DNA from: Peribacillus frigoritolerans
Lineage (GTDB): Bacteria > Bacillota > Bacilli > Bacillales > DSM-1321
Length of the DNA stretch: 64,000 bases
NCBI RefSeq assembly: GCF_001636405.1
Contig: NZ_KV440950.1
Span: 1,635,712 to 1,699,711, forward strand
Reading direction: 5' to 3'
Shown here in pieces: positions 1 through 7,508 of this stretch (position 1 is its first letter; every line of letters begins with the position of its first letter). The notes under the pieces are model-generated. The model searched no databases, was not told the origin of the DNA, and worked only from the letters and a program-made list of their open reading frames with translations. Both the position numbers and the translations under genes were made by a program.

Positions 1-559
1 ATTATTCTATCGTAATATAGTTATCATCAGCTTTTTCAAATATATGTATATTAGGGTGTAATAGTATCTAATGGGATGAATTATTTTGTGAGTACAAAGA
101 TATGGCTGGTAATCGAGGGAATCGAGGTTTCATTTACACTAAATTATGGAAAGTTTAATAAAGCCCCATTTCAGTCAGAATCAAAATGGTTTTATGAGCA
201 TTTGAACCTGATTCATAATGTTCATGTTTGAATAATAATTTTTTAAAAAAGCGAGGTTTATTACAATTTATTAATTGTTTATACCCATTGTTTGACATAA
301 ACGTTACAATTTTTATGGATTTGTCATTCAATGTGAAATATTGCATCTTACGACTCAATTAGTTGAACTCTTTTGAATATGGATAAAGATGAGTAAAAGA
401 ACACATCTCTTTTTTGTGATCTTTTCCGGTTTTTCCTTGGTAATACCCATGGGTCTATAATTGACCTTTTACCTAAAAAATGAAATGAACTAAAGTTAAC
501 CCATTTCTTTTAAAAAATACCTAGTTTCTTCTATAGATATAGTGTTTTTATATAAGAAT
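1..559. other. Gene-free AT-rich stretch
   Basis: I see no gene I can support here. The only open frame of note (minus strand, about 155-358) begins with TTG, has no convincing ribosome site, and its residues match no family I know. No long inverted repeat or riboswitch motif stands out. Confidence 0.5.
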
Positions 560-597
560 GAAAAATAAAAAAAGCCCAGAAGCATATCTGGGCTTTC
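560..597 (-). terminator. Rho-independent terminator of the 713-928 gene
   Basis: Hairpin arms AAAGCCCAGA (571-580) and TCTGGGCTTT (587-596), with an A-rich run on the low-coordinate side. Read on the minus strand this is a hairpin followed by a T-run, so it would end transcripts of the small minus-strand gene at 713-928. Confidence 0.75.
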
Positions 598-712
598 GGC
601 TTTTATATTGTAAATGAATGGAATGGTCACGAATCTCCGTTAATCATGGATAGATTTACCTTTTGTGGGTCTTGAGTTACAGCATGGGTAGCTGAATTAT
701 GAAGGAATCAGG

Positions 713-928
713 TTAACTTGATTTCTTTCTCTCAGAAATCTCAAGGGTGGAGTCCTTTTTACCGCCATCAATCACATAAAATCTAGGAGCTAATCTCCTT
801 TTTTTACGTTGATTGTCAGGATTCATCTTCATATAATTTTCGTATTCTTTGCGAAAGAATTCTTTGGTTTCCCGTTGCAATGCTTTTCTTTCGTTAAAAT
901 CTGCGATGAATTTGAAAAAACGTTTCAT
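713..928 (-). CDS. Small basic hypothetical protein
   Basis: This encodes a 71-residue protein I do not recognise. It begins MKRFFKFIADFNERK and is rich in Lys, Arg and Glu, with a predicted amphipathic helix in the first half and a KKRRL patch in the middle. It has no signal peptide or membrane segment. A perfect GGAGGAATTCAT precedes the ATG on the minus strand, and a terminator lies about 115 bp downstream, so it looks like a genuine single-gene unit. No function can be assigned. The basic character would suit a nucleic-acid- or membrane-surface-binding peptide, but that is speculation. Confidence 0.6.
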   Translation of the reverse strand: MKRFFKFIADFNERKALQRETKEFFRKEYENYMKMNPDNQRKKRRLAPRFYVIDGGKKDSTLEISERKKSS

Positions 929-1567
929 ATGAATTCCTCCTTATGGGGTTAAAAGGTCTTAGTTTAATAGTAACATATCGTTGGTGAAGTTTAACCTTTT
1001 TTTGCAATTTTGGAGTGGAAATTATGTTTTTGTGTGAATAAAGTTGTGAATGGTTTGATTCGAGAAAAAGCATGTAATAAATACTTGCTGAGTAAGTGAC
1101 CGTGCATGGTATTGAAAGGGAATGTCGGGATGTGCAGAAAGCGGGTATTGGAAGCAATGATTATTTGAGTTGAAATATTCCTTATATTCATTATACACTA
1201 AATATTCTGAAAACAAAGGAAAATATTCACTTCCAGCCGCTTTTGATAGATTTGCTTTTTTAATGGTTCATTATTGTGTATAGTTATATATTCCCCGAAT
1301 TTATGAAAATGAAACTTCCCTTATGTGGGAGGGAAAAAAGCAATTTCCCGCATACGGGATTTAACGCTTTTTTTTCAAATTATTGGACCCCTTATCGATA
1401 TTTTATTCACTTTTTTTTATCGGATTTTTAATGTAATTTTTAAGTAATGAAAAGTTAACCAAATTTGCCATCAGGTCTAATGTTCACTTTATATAAACAT
1501 CTTGATTTCTTATCATTTTCAAGTTACTATTGACTTGGAAAAATATAATATTCCGCGTTAAGGCGGA
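929..1567. other. Gene-free stretch with a terminator-like hairpin
   Basis: About 640 bp without a supportable gene. The minus-strand open frames (roughly 894-1216) overlap each other in different frames, look like low-complexity translation and lack ribosome sites. At 1336-1376 there is a hairpin with a T-run on the plus strand (AAGC...TCCCG / CGGGA...GCTT then eight Ts), with no gene immediately upstream. It could end a short unannotated RNA, but I see no promoter that proves it. A TATAAT at 1544-1549 is a plausible -10 for the queC leader. Confidence 0.4.
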
Positions 1568-1640
1568 AGAGGTTCTAGCTACCCTCTCAAAAAAACTAAG
1601 GAGAAACAGTGCTCTATTCTTAGGGTGCTGTTTTTTTCCG
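1568..1640 (+). promoter_or_regulatory. PreQ1-I riboswitch controlling queCDE
   Basis: The aptamer (1568-1601) shows the class I preQ1 pattern: stem AGAGG/CCTCT around the loop GTTCTAGCTA, an A-rich linker, then ACTAAGG, which forms the pseudoknot. Downstream, CAGTGCTC pairs with GGGTGCTG (about 1607-1630), followed by seven Ts, forming a terminator. CTAAG of the aptamer is complementary to CTTAG at 1618-1623, which gives an antiterminator. Ligand binding would sequester CTAAG and favour termination, so preQ1 should switch off queCDE. The loop is two nucleotides shorter than the B. subtilis example as I remember it. Confidence 0.93.
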
Positions 1641-1660
1641 TAAAAAGGAGTTTTATAGAA

Positions 1661-2326
1661 ATGAAGAAGAAAGAAAAGGCAGTGGTTGTGTTTAGCGGAG
1701 GACAGGACAGTACGACGTGCCTGTTTTGGGCATTGGAGAGATTTGAGGAAGTGGAAGCGGTGACGTTCGATTATAATCAGCGGCATAGCTTGGAAATCGA
1801 ATGCGCTCAAAACATTGCCAAGGAATTGGGAGTGAACCACCATATCCTTGACATGTCGCTGCTGAACCAACTGGCCCCGAATGCATTGACGAGAAGTGAT
1901 ATTGCAGTGGCGGACGGAGAAGAAGGGGAGCTGCCGTCGACGTTCGTGCCAGGGAGGAATTTGCTGTTCCTTTCGTTTGCCGGAGTGCTGGCGAGTCAGA
2001 TTGGCGCTAAACATATTGTCACAGGAGTCTGTGAAACGGATTTCAGCGGATATCCTGACTGCCGCGATGTATTCATTAAATCTTTGAATGTGACCTTGAA
2101 CTTATCGATGGACCAGTCATTCGTGATTGATACGCCGCTAATGTGGCTTAATAAAGAGGAAACATGGGAGCTTGCTGACCAGCTTGGCGCGTTCGACTTT
2201 GTCCGCGAAAAGACCCTGACTTGCTATAACGGAATCATCTCCGATGGCTGTGGAGATTGTCCGGCATGTAATCTGCGGAAAAAAGGGCTGGATGACTATG
2301 TAAGCAGACGGAAGGTGCTTTCATGA
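1661..2326 (+). CDS. queC: 7-cyano-7-deazaguanine synthase QueC
   Basis: QueC converts 7-carboxy-7-deazaguanine to preQ0 in an ATP- and ammonia-dependent reaction, the third step toward queuosine. The 221-residue length matches the family. The PP-loop SGGQDS is at residues 12-17. The zinc-binding cysteine cluster CYNG...CGDCPAC lies near the C-terminus. I chose the ATG at 1661 because AAAAAGGAG precedes it by about ten bases; the frame extends upstream to a GTG, but that codon lies inside the riboswitch terminator. It is the first gene of queC-queD-queE, with ATGA-type overlap to queD, downstream of a preQ1 riboswitch. queF is not present in this window. Confidence 0.96.
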   Translation: MKKKEKAVVVFSGGQDSTTCLFWALERFEEVEAVTFDYNQRHSLEIECAQNIAKELGVNHHILDMSLLNQLAPNALTRSDIAVADGEEGELPSTFVPGRNLLFLSFAGVLASQIGAKHIVTGVCETDFSGYPDCRDVFIKSLNVTLNLSMDQSFVIDTPLMWLNKEETWELADQLGAFDFVREKTLTCYNGIISDGCGDCPACNLRKKGLDDYVSRRKVLS

Positions 2327-2796
2327 TGTACGGTTTTAAGATAGTGGATAAACTCCAAAAAATAGATGAAGATATTCAGCGCAGCCAATTGAAGTATACA
2401 AACAAGAGGGTTCTCGTAAGTAAGGAATTCACCTTTGACGCGGCGCACCATCTGCATGACTATGAAGGGAAATGCAAGAACCTTCATGGCCACACGTATA
2501 AAGTCATTTTCGGATTGAGCGGGTATACGGATTCACGCGGGTTGATGATAGATTTTGGTGACATCAAGGATATATGGAAAAATGACATCGAAATCCACCT
2601 GGATCATCGTTATTTGAATGAAACCCTGCCGCTCATGAATACAACAGCTGAAAATATGGTTGTCTGGATTTATGAAAAAATGGCCGAAGCCCTTTCATTA
2701 AAAGAATATGAGGGTGCTAGAGTCGAATTTGTTCGACTGTACGAAACGCCGACAAGCTATGCCGAAGCCAGACGGGAGTGGATGGAAAGTGAGTAA
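2323..2796 (+). CDS. queD: 6-carboxy-5,6,7,8-tetrahydropterin synthase QueD
   Basis: QueD turns 7,8-dihydroneopterin triphosphate into 6-carboxytetrahydropterin, upstream of QueE and QueC in queuosine synthesis. The 157-residue protein carries the family signature [20 protein letters not shown] at residues 38-57. It holds the zinc histidines (His43, His55, His57 are likely) and the catalytic cysteine Cys51. The start overlaps the queC stop codon (ATGATG), and an in-frame second ATG three bases on is equally possible. It has an N-terminal extension of about 25 residues before the conserved core. Translational coupling to queC and queE is expected from the overlaps on both sides. Confidence 0.95.
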   Translation: MMYGFKIVDKLQKIDEDIQRSQLKYTNKRVLVSKEFTFDAAHHLHDYEGKCKNLHGHTYKVIFGLSGYTDSRGLMIDFGDIKDIWKNDIEIHLDHRYLNETLPLMNTTAENMVVWIYEKMAEALSLKEYEGARVEFVRLYETPTSYAEARREWMESE

Positions 2797-3517
2797 ACTC
2801 CCGGTAATGGAAATCTTCGGGCCGACCATCCAAGGAGAGGGAATGGTCATTGGTCAAAAAACCATGTTCGTTCGGACGGCCGGCTGCGATTATTCATGTT
2901 CCTGGTGTGATTCCGCTTTTACTTGGGATGGCACAGGTAAGGAAGATACCGTTCAGATGACTGCCGATGAAATATGGGATGAGCTGAAGCGAATTGGGGG
3001 TTCCGGTTTTTCCTTCGTCACGATATCAGGGGGAAACCCGGCTCTGTTGAAAAACCTAAACGGCTTGATAGCGGTCTTACATGAAAATAAAATGAAAATA
3101 GGGGTCGAAACACAAGGGAGCCGATGGCAGGATTGGTTTCTCGATATTGATGAACTGACTATCTCACCTAAGCCGCCGAGCTCTGGAATGAACACGGACT
3201 TTACCGTGCTTGACCAAATCATCTCGAATCTTGCCAATCGAAATCCAGAAAACCATGTTTCATTGAAGATCGTCGTCTTTAACGAGGAAGATTATCAATA
3301 TGCCAAACATGTACATGGGCGTTACCCGGATATTCCCTTTTATCTGCAGGTCGGCAATGACGACAGCAGGACGGCGGATGATCGTCAATTGATCAGCGGC
3401 CTATTGAAGAAGTACGAAGAGTTAATTGATAAAGTGATAGCAGATGATGAATTGAATGATGTGAAAGTCCTGCCACAGCTGCATACCTATATATGGGGTA
3501 ACAAGCGGGGCGTGTAA
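2789..3517 (+). CDS. queE: 7-carboxy-7-deazaguanine synthase QueE
   Basis: QueE is a radical SAM enzyme that contracts 6-carboxytetrahydropterin to 7-carboxy-7-deazaguanine. The cluster-binding motif CxxxCxxC is at Cys33, Cys37 and Cys40, preceded by EIFGPTIQGEGM. SGGNPALL and SPKPPSS are also family hallmarks. I chose the GTG at 2789 because it follows GGATGGAAA and gives the usual ~242 residues; the frame stays open upstream through queD but that part is unlike the family. It overlaps queD by eight bases and ends at a strong terminator, closing the operon. Confidence 0.94.
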   Translation: MSKLPVMEIFGPTIQGEGMVIGQKTMFVRTAGCDYSCSWCDSAFTWDGTGKEDTVQMTADEIWDELKRIGGSGFSFVTISGGNPALLKNLNGLIAVLHENKMKIGVETQGSRWQDWFLDIDELTISPKPPSSGMNTDFTVLDQIISNLANRNPENHVSLKIVVFNEEDYQYAKHVHGRYPDIPFYLQVGNDDSRTADDRQLISGLLKKYEELIDKVIADDELNDVKVLPQLHTYIWGNKRGV

Positions 3518-3520
3518 AGT

Positions 3521-3554
3521 AAAGGCAGTGTGATGTTTAATCACACTGCCTTTT
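3521..3554. terminator. Bidirectional terminator between queE and the DUF4260 gene
   Basis: AAAGGCAGTGTGA and TCACACTGCCTTTT form a 13-bp perfect stem around a short loop, with an A-run on one side and T-run on the other. It sits between convergent genes. Confidence 0.9.
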
Positions 3555-3561
3555 AAGCTTA

Positions 3562-3909
3562 TTACAACCTTTGCATGTGTGTAGCTTTGAAGGATGATGT
3601 GTATTTAAGGCCATATCCAAATAAGCGATCCATTCCAATATGTGCGGTCCAAATTAAACCAATCATCACCCATGCATCCGACTTTAGGAATATGGCTAAC
3701 AAAATCATGAGGATGGACACGATATAAGTATGGAATGCGTTATAAACCTTTGCTCCAATCCGGTCATTGATCAGATAGGCCAGCATGGAAACATCAGGGG
3801 ACAAAATCAACAAAAGGAAAATCCACCAGCTGAATTCATATAACGAATAGATGTAAATAACCGCTATAAGGACCATAAGTCCTTCAATATGAAGGAATTT
3901 CTTCACCAT
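3562..3909 (-). CDS. DUF4260 family membrane protein
   Basis: A 115-residue hydrophobic protein with about four membrane segments (residues 8-28, 30-47, 62-80 and 83-100). It ends in RLFGYGLKYTSSFKATHMQ. The SPDVSMLAYL and THIGMDRLFGYGLKY motifs are typical of DUF4260 proteins, whose function is unknown. GGAGG sits seven bases before the ATG. It lies 50 bp downstream of a TetR-type regulator on the same strand. A copy of the same palindrome found before the regulator lies between the two genes, so it is very likely a target of that repressor. Confidence 0.8.
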   Translation of the reverse strand: MVKKFLHIEGLMVLIAVIYIYSLYEFSWWIFLLLILSPDVSMLAYLINDRIGAKVYNAFHTYIVSILMILLAIFLKSDAWVMIGLIWTAHIGMDRLFGYGLKYTSSFKATHMQRL

Positions 3910-3927
3910 TTCATAACCTCCAAAGTT

Positions 3928-3948
3928 TTATTGACCATTGGTCAATAA
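3928..3948. promoter_or_regulatory. TetR-type operator before the DUF4260 gene
   Basis: A perfect 10-bp inverted repeat around one central base, core TTGACCATTGGTCAA. It lies 19 bp upstream of the DUF4260 start. The same core, TTGACCA-N-TGGTyAA, recurs before the TetR gene at 4547-4567, as expected for one repressor acting on both. Confidence 0.8.
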
Positions 3949-3960
3949 TTTCCGAAAAAA

Positions 3961-4530
3961 TTATATGATGTTCTTGGTGATATTTTTTACATGAAAATAG
4001 GCTAAACCTTTTACATCTTGATAAGATAGTTCAGAATTAATGTAAAAAGTTATGAATCCGTGAAGAGAAAGAAAAATCGACCAAATGGATGCAGGATTCA
4101 GTTTGTTGTCCGTTAGATCCGTCAAGGACTGGATTAGTTTTTCGTATGTTTTATTAGAATCGAATTGGAGTAACTGCTGAATTTCTTTTTCCTTCGATAA
4201 AAACATGATGGAATAATGATTCTGTTGGGTTAAACCGAACTCCAAGAAGCACAATAAAATCTTTTCCATTTTTACGGAAGGGTCATTTTCCGACAGGATG
4301 ATATCATCGATTGAAGAATTCAAAACGGAAAAATCCGTTTTCACCAAACTATAAAATATTTCCGCCTTGTTTTTAAAATGATAATAAATGGCTCCATGGC
4401 TGCAATCCAATGATTTAGCCAATTGCCTCATCGAGACATTCGAATACCCTAACGCTGCAAAAAGGTTTCTAGCTTCATTCAACACCATGTCCCTGGATAA
4501 TTCTTGACCTGCCGATTTCCTTGGCGACAT
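3961..4530 (-). CDS. TetR/AcrR family transcriptional regulator
   Basis: A 189-residue regulator. The N-terminal helix-turn-helix spans roughly residues 12-58: AARNLFAALGYSNVSMRQLAKSLDCSHGAIYYHFKNKAEIF is the textbook TetR DNA-binding signature (quoted here only to identify the region). The remainder is the helical ligand-binding and dimerisation domain. AAGGAGGTGACAAG precedes the ATG. A palindrome with core TTGACCACTGGTTAA overlaps the region just upstream of its ribosome site, implying autoregulation, and a second copy precedes the DUF4260 gene downstream. The ligand is unknown. Confidence 0.9.
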   Translation of the reverse strand: MSPRKSAGQELSRDMVLNEARNLFAALGYSNVSMRQLAKSLDCSHGAIYYHFKNKAEIFYSLVKTDFSVLNSSIDDIILSENDPSVKMEKILLCFLEFGLTQQNHYSIMFLSKEKEIQQLLQFDSNKTYEKLIQSLTDLTDNKLNPASIWSIFLSLHGFITFYINSELSYQDVKGLAYFHVKNITKNII

Positions 4531-4546
4531 CTTGTCACCTCCTTAT

Positions 4547-4567
4547 TAATTGACCACTGGTTAATTA
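4547..4567. promoter_or_regulatory. TetR-type operator before the regulator gene
   Basis: Inverted repeat TAATTGACCA / TGGTTAATTA around a single base, with one mismatch. It lies 17 bp upstream of the tetR start and shares its core with the site at 3928-3948, so autorepression is likely. Confidence 0.78.
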
Positions 4568-4705
4568 GGATGATAGCTCACAGATTTTCAAATGTCAATT
4601 ATTAGGTCGAACTATAAAGTACTGTTTTTAAGTGGGATTATGCCATTTGTTTCACCAGTGTTGCAAAGGATAAACCCCCAGTTTATTGAGGGTTTATGCA
4701 ATTTA

Positions 4706-5146
4706 TTAAAAAACTAATGATGCTCTCAAAGTAGTAACGCCATTTTCTAAATAACCCTTTAAACAGGTTAATGTATATACCCAACCTTCTTTTTGTCCGA
4801 TCATTTTGTTTATTATTTCAGGGTCGTCTTCACTCAATCCTGATTCGTTCACTTCAATGATCGTACTCGTTTTATCCAACTCTTTTAGTGTAATGGCAAC
4901 AATCGTTTCTTGATCATTTCCGCCCCATGCAAACACGATTTTCCTATCTTCCTCTACTTCCAATACATGAATGACCACTTCTGCATCGTATTCATTGTAT
5001 CTCAATGTAGGCGTCCGGCCTTTTTCCCATCTTTCCGAACTCGATGAGAACCAGAAATTCCCGATTTTTTCAGGATTCACTATGGCTTCAAACACTTCAT
5101 TCGTTGGCTTGACGATCTTGAATTTCGTGATTATTTGAGTATCCAT
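4706..5146 (-). CDS. SRPBCC (AHSA1-like) domain protein
   Basis: A 146-residue START/Bet v1-like fold protein of the AHSA1 (activator of Hsp90 ATPase homolog) group. It shows the usual features: an N-terminal strand with PTNEVFEAIVNPEKIGNFWFS, then RKIVFAWGG, then a C-terminal helix around EGWVYTLTCLKGYLENG. Such proteins bind hydrophobic ligands; no specific role is known. It follows a second SRPBCC gene by 43 bp on the same strand, so the pair probably forms an operon of paralogues. The ribosome site is weak (GAGAG), consistent with coupling to the upstream gene. A short hairpin (about 4669-4695) follows it. Confidence 0.8.
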   Translation of the reverse strand: MDTQIITKFKIVKPTNEVFEAIVNPEKIGNFWFSSSSERWEKGRTPTLRYNEYDAEVVIHVLEVEEDRKIVFAWGGNDQETIVAITLKELDKTSTIIEVNESGLSEDDPEIINKMIGQKEGWVYTLTCLKGYLENGVTTLRASLVF

Positions 5147-5189
5147 AACTAACTCAACTCTCTTTCGATTTGTTTTTATTGTTTTCCGT

Positions 5190-5666
5190 TTAATTATCCC
5201 AGTCTACTGATATGAGCGGCAGGGTCCGTCCAGTTTCAAGCAAGCTCTTCAGGTTACTTAAAAGGGCTGGCCATCCATTATTCAAGCCTTCAAAGGTATT
5301 GTCATCATAGACGAAATCTGTCTCCAATAGCTCCTCATGCCTAAGAGTTAACTTCACAGTCGAATCATCCATTTTCAGTAATTCAAAAGTGACCCGTGTA
5401 GGCTGCTCGCGGGGTGTTTGGTCTCCTGCCATGATCCATGTAAACGAAAGCAGGTGCAACGGCTCGCATTTAAGTACATGCCCATGATCGGTAATCCGCC
5501 CATCATCCAGCAAATATTTAACGGCTGACCCTTCTTGCCAGTCAGACTTTACTTGTAATCCGAAGTGGTATTTCTTCGTGACTTCACCACTCGTCAAGGC
5601 TTCCCAAAGCTTCTCTGGTGTAGTTGCGATATAAATAGGATAGACAAACGTAGTTTTTTTCATCAT
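5190..5666 (-). CDS. SRPBCC domain protein
   Basis: An AHSA1-like protein of 158 residues, starting MMKKTTFVYPIYIATTPEKLWEALT. I chose the ATG at 5666 because CGAGGAG lies seven bases upstream; a longer open frame exists but its extra residues (MARRKR) would overlap that site. LHLLSFTWIM and VKLTLRHEELL match the second half of the domain. It is the first gene of a two-gene unit with the SRPBCC gene at 4706-5146. Neighbouring AHSA1 genes are often next to ArsR or TetR regulators. A TetR gene is downstream here, but with its own operator, so a functional link is uncertain. Confidence 0.8.
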   Translation of the reverse strand: MMKKTTFVYPIYIATTPEKLWEALTSGEVTKKYHFGLQVKSDWQEGSAVKYLLDDGRITDHGHVLKCEPLHLLSFTWIMAGDQTPREQPTRVTFELLKMDDSTVKLTLRHEELLETDFVYDDNTFEGLNNGWPALLSNLKSLLETGRTLPLISVDWDN

Positions 5667-5909
5667 TCTTTTTCTCCTCGCCAAATAAAGTACATGACTC
5701 TATCTTTGATTTTCAGCTTTTGTATACAGCCGGTCAAGCAGTTTTATGCGACAGAAATCGGCAAAAGGGGGAAACAGGGCCATTGAAATAAATGGCCAAA
5801 TCAATCGGTTTCAGCGAATACATACTAAAATCGACGGTATGGAAACTTCTTGATTTCCAACCGCTTTCAAGCTACGATGAATAAGGAAAATGATAATCCG
5901 CCCGGGCGG

Positions 5910-5978
5910 AAGAGGTTCTAGCTACCCTCTCAAAAAAACTAAGGAGAACAGGGCTCTTTCTTAGGGTGCTGTTTTTTC
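5910..5978 (+). promoter_or_regulatory. PreQ1-I riboswitch controlling the queuosine-precursor transporter
   Basis: The stretch from GGCGGAAGAGG through ACTAAGGAGAA is identical to the riboswitch before queC. It has the same stem AGAGG/CCTCT, the same A-run and the same pseudoknot strand ACTAAGG. The downstream platform also retains CTTAG, complementary to CTAAG, and a CAG...CTG hairpin followed by six Ts (about 5948-5977). This is a second copy of the same switch, so synthesis and import of queuosine precursors should be co-repressed by preQ1. Confidence 0.92.
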
Positions 5979-5998
5979 TGTATAAGGAGAATTAAGAA

Positions 5999-6541
5999 AT
6001 GTTAAGAATTTTATTGTATTTAGTATCCATCATCACGGCGAATGTGGTTACAGCAGCTTTTGCGCCATTACATTTTGGCATGTTCATCATCCCGATGGGG
6101 ACATTGCTCATCGGGGGAACCTTCATCTTCCGAGATCTGGTCCAGAATAAATTCGGCCGCACGAAGACCTATATATGCATCGTCACTGCACTTATTTTAT
6201 CTGCATGTGTATCATTTTTATTAGGAGATACGTTACTGATTGTGTTTGCTTCCGCATTATCCTTCGTGGTCGCAGAAACAGCGGATACGGAAATTTATAC
6301 CCGTTTAAAGCTCCCGATGAGTTGGAGGGTGTTTTACAGCGGGATCGTTGGAGGATTTTTCGATTCGGTGATATTTGTCGTGATTGGCCTAAGTCCTCTG
6401 GGTGCCGATATATTGCCATGGGAAGCGGTACCCGCTGCGGTCATCGGGCAAATCATCGTTAAAACGATCATTCAGTCCATTGGTGCCGTATTGTTGGGAC
6501 GAATCAACGTAGAACTGGAGAAACGTGTAGTCTCCAGTTAA
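5999..6541 (+). CDS. Queuosine precursor transporter (VUT/DUF165 family)
   Basis: A 180-residue integral membrane protein with about six helices. It starts MLRILLYLVSIITANVV and contains FIFRDLVQNKFGR and ETADTEIYTRLK, which are typical of the VUT family (former DUF165, E. coli YhhQ). Family members take up preQ0/preQ1. The immediately upstream preQ1 riboswitch strongly supports that role here. The protein is shorter than YpdP or YhhQ (about 220 residues), mostly at the termini. TAAGGAG precedes the ATG. A small cysteine-containing reading frame follows within 25 bp and probably shares the transcript. Confidence 0.88.
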   Translation: MLRILLYLVSIITANVVTAAFAPLHFGMFIIPMGTLLIGGTFIFRDLVQNKFGRTKTYICIVTALILSACVSFLLGDTLLIVFASALSFVVAETADTEIYTRLKLPMSWRVFYSGIVGGFFDSVIFVVIGLSPLGADILPWEAVPAAVIGQIIVKTIIQSIGAVLLGRINVELEKRVVSS

Positions 6542-6562
6542 ATGCTAGGAGGGATGCACTCG

Positions 6563-6709
6563 ATGGATGGAACCAAAAAAGAAGAAGAAAAATGCTATTG
6601 CCTCGAAGCCTTTCGTGAAAAATATGGCCCGCATGTACAAGGGGAATGCATGAAGCTCTCCTGCGCCAATTATCGCAAGCATAAAGGAATTGACAAAAAA
6701 AGGACCTGA
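6563..6709 (+). CDS. 48-residue Cys-containing small protein
   Basis: A short frame starting MDGTKKEEEKCYCLEAF and ending in GIDKKRT. It has four cysteines (CYC, then EC, then SC) in a highly charged context, which suggests metal binding but does not prove it. AGGAGGG lies nine bases before the ATG at 6563; the in-frame ATGs at 6542 and 6554 are too close to that site. The stop codon sits in the loop of a rho-independent terminator. Position and strand make it the last gene of the riboswitch-controlled transporter transcript. I do not recognise the family. Confidence 0.6.
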   Translation: MDGTKKEEEKCYCLEAFREKYGPHVQGECMKLSCANYRKHKGIDKKRT

Positions 6710-6724
6710 TTTGGTCCTTTTTTT
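6697..6724 (+). terminator. Terminator of the transporter operon
   Basis: AAAAGGACC / GGTCCTTTTTTT hairpin with a 6-nt loop holding the stop codon of the small gene. Confidence 0.9.
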
Positions 6725-6740
6725 GCGTGATTGAAGTGAC

Positions 6741-7105
6741 TCACGAGTAAACAGTGCGAATTCACGAGTAAAAGTGCAAAACTCACGAGTAAACGTGCGA
6801 AACTCACGAGTAAATAGTGCGAACTAAGTGTACAGTGCGAATTCACGAGTAAAACAGCAAAACTCACGAGTAAACAGTGCGAAATCACGAGTAAAAGTAC
6901 AAAATTCACGAGTAAACAGTCCAAACTCACGATTAAATAGTGCAAACTAAGTGTACAGTGCGAATTCACGAGTAAAATAGCAAAACTCACGAGTAAACAG
7001 TGCGAAACTCACGATTAAATAGTGCGAACTAAGTGTACAGTGCGAATTCACTAGTAAACAGTGCGAAATCACGAGTGCTGCATGAATTAGCGAGTAAAAC
7101 AGCAA
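6741..7105 (+). repeat. Tandem array of 21-bp TCACGAGTAAA repeats (about 15 units)
   Basis: The core TCACGAGTAAA, or close variants, starts at 6741, 6762, 6783, 6804, 6843, 6864, 6885, 6906, 6927, 6966, 6987, 7009, 7048, 7069 and 7088. Spacing is 21 bp except for three 39-bp steps, one of 22 and one of 19. Each 39-bp step holds a short degenerate unit, CTAAGTGTACAGTGCGAA, producing a higher-order repeat. The second half of most units reads NNNTGCGAAA. The array lies between two convergent genes. The 106-residue open frame across it is just the translated repeat. Related arrays occur at 45779 and 51719. Confidence 0.9.
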
Positions 7106-7147
7106 AAAAAGCTTCTGGGCCGTTTCATTAAGTACAGAAAGCTTTTT
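7104..7147 (-). terminator. Terminator of the PadR gene
   Basis: AAAAAGCTTCTG / CAGAAAGCTTTTT stem with an A-run on the low-coordinate side, directly downstream of the minus-strand PadR gene. It borders the end of the 21-bp repeat array. Confidence 0.7.
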
Positions 7148-7154
7148 ATTTGGT

Positions 7155-7475
7155 TTAGAATTGCTCTGAACTTTTTCGAACTAATTTTTCCAGGAAGAAA
7201 AAGCATTCGCGTTTCCGCTCAAGTTCGGTTTGTCCATTTTCGGTGACATGATAATATTTCCTGCGGCCTGATTCGGACTCTTTCCAATGTCCTTTTATGA
7301 ATTCTTTTTTTTCTAATCGTTTAAGGGCAGGGTAGAGGGTGCCTTCACTTATTTCATAGTTGCCCTTGCTCATTTGCTTCAGGATTTTCGTTATTTCATA
7401 GCCGTAAAGCTTTTTTTGCGAAAGAAGTGAAAGCAAAAGGAGGTCAATGCTTCCCTTCATTAATTCTTTATCCAT
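7155..7475 (-). CDS. PadR family transcriptional regulator
   Basis: A 106-residue winged-helix regulator starting MDKELMKGSIDLLLLSLLSQ. The core GYEITKILKQMS...EGTLYPALKRLEKKEFIKG is the PadR signature, followed by the wing RRKYYHVTENG. GGAGGAG lies eight to nine bases before the ATG. PadR proteins usually repress a transporter next door, but here no target gene follows; the gene stands alone before a terminator. A palindrome at 7509-7526 just upstream suggests autorepression. A regulator with its target elsewhere is the likely reading. Confidence 0.88.
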   Translation of the reverse strand: MDKELMKGSIDLLLLSLLSQKKLYGYEITKILKQMSKGNYEISEGTLYPALKRLEKKEFIKGHWKESESGRRKYYHVTENGQTELERKRECFFFLEKLVRKSSEQF

Positions 7476-7508
7476 ATAAAATCTCCTCCTTTTCATTTTT
7501 AAAGTGTA

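Noticed and set aside
155..358. 67-codon minus-strand open frame
   Set aside because: TTG start, no ribosome site, no family resemblance; composition like random AT-rich sequence.
894..1216. Three overlapping minus-strand open frames
   Set aside because: They overlap each other in different frames in non-coding AT-rich DNA and have no ribosome sites.
6670..6990. 106-codon minus-strand frame rich in LLVNSH
   Set aside because: It is the translation of the 21-bp repeat array, open only because 21 is a multiple of three; 22- and 19-bp steps later break it.
6741..7105. CRISPR array
   Set aside because: Period of 21 bp leaves no room for 26-40 bp unique spacers; the variable halves are similar to each other, and there are no cas genes.
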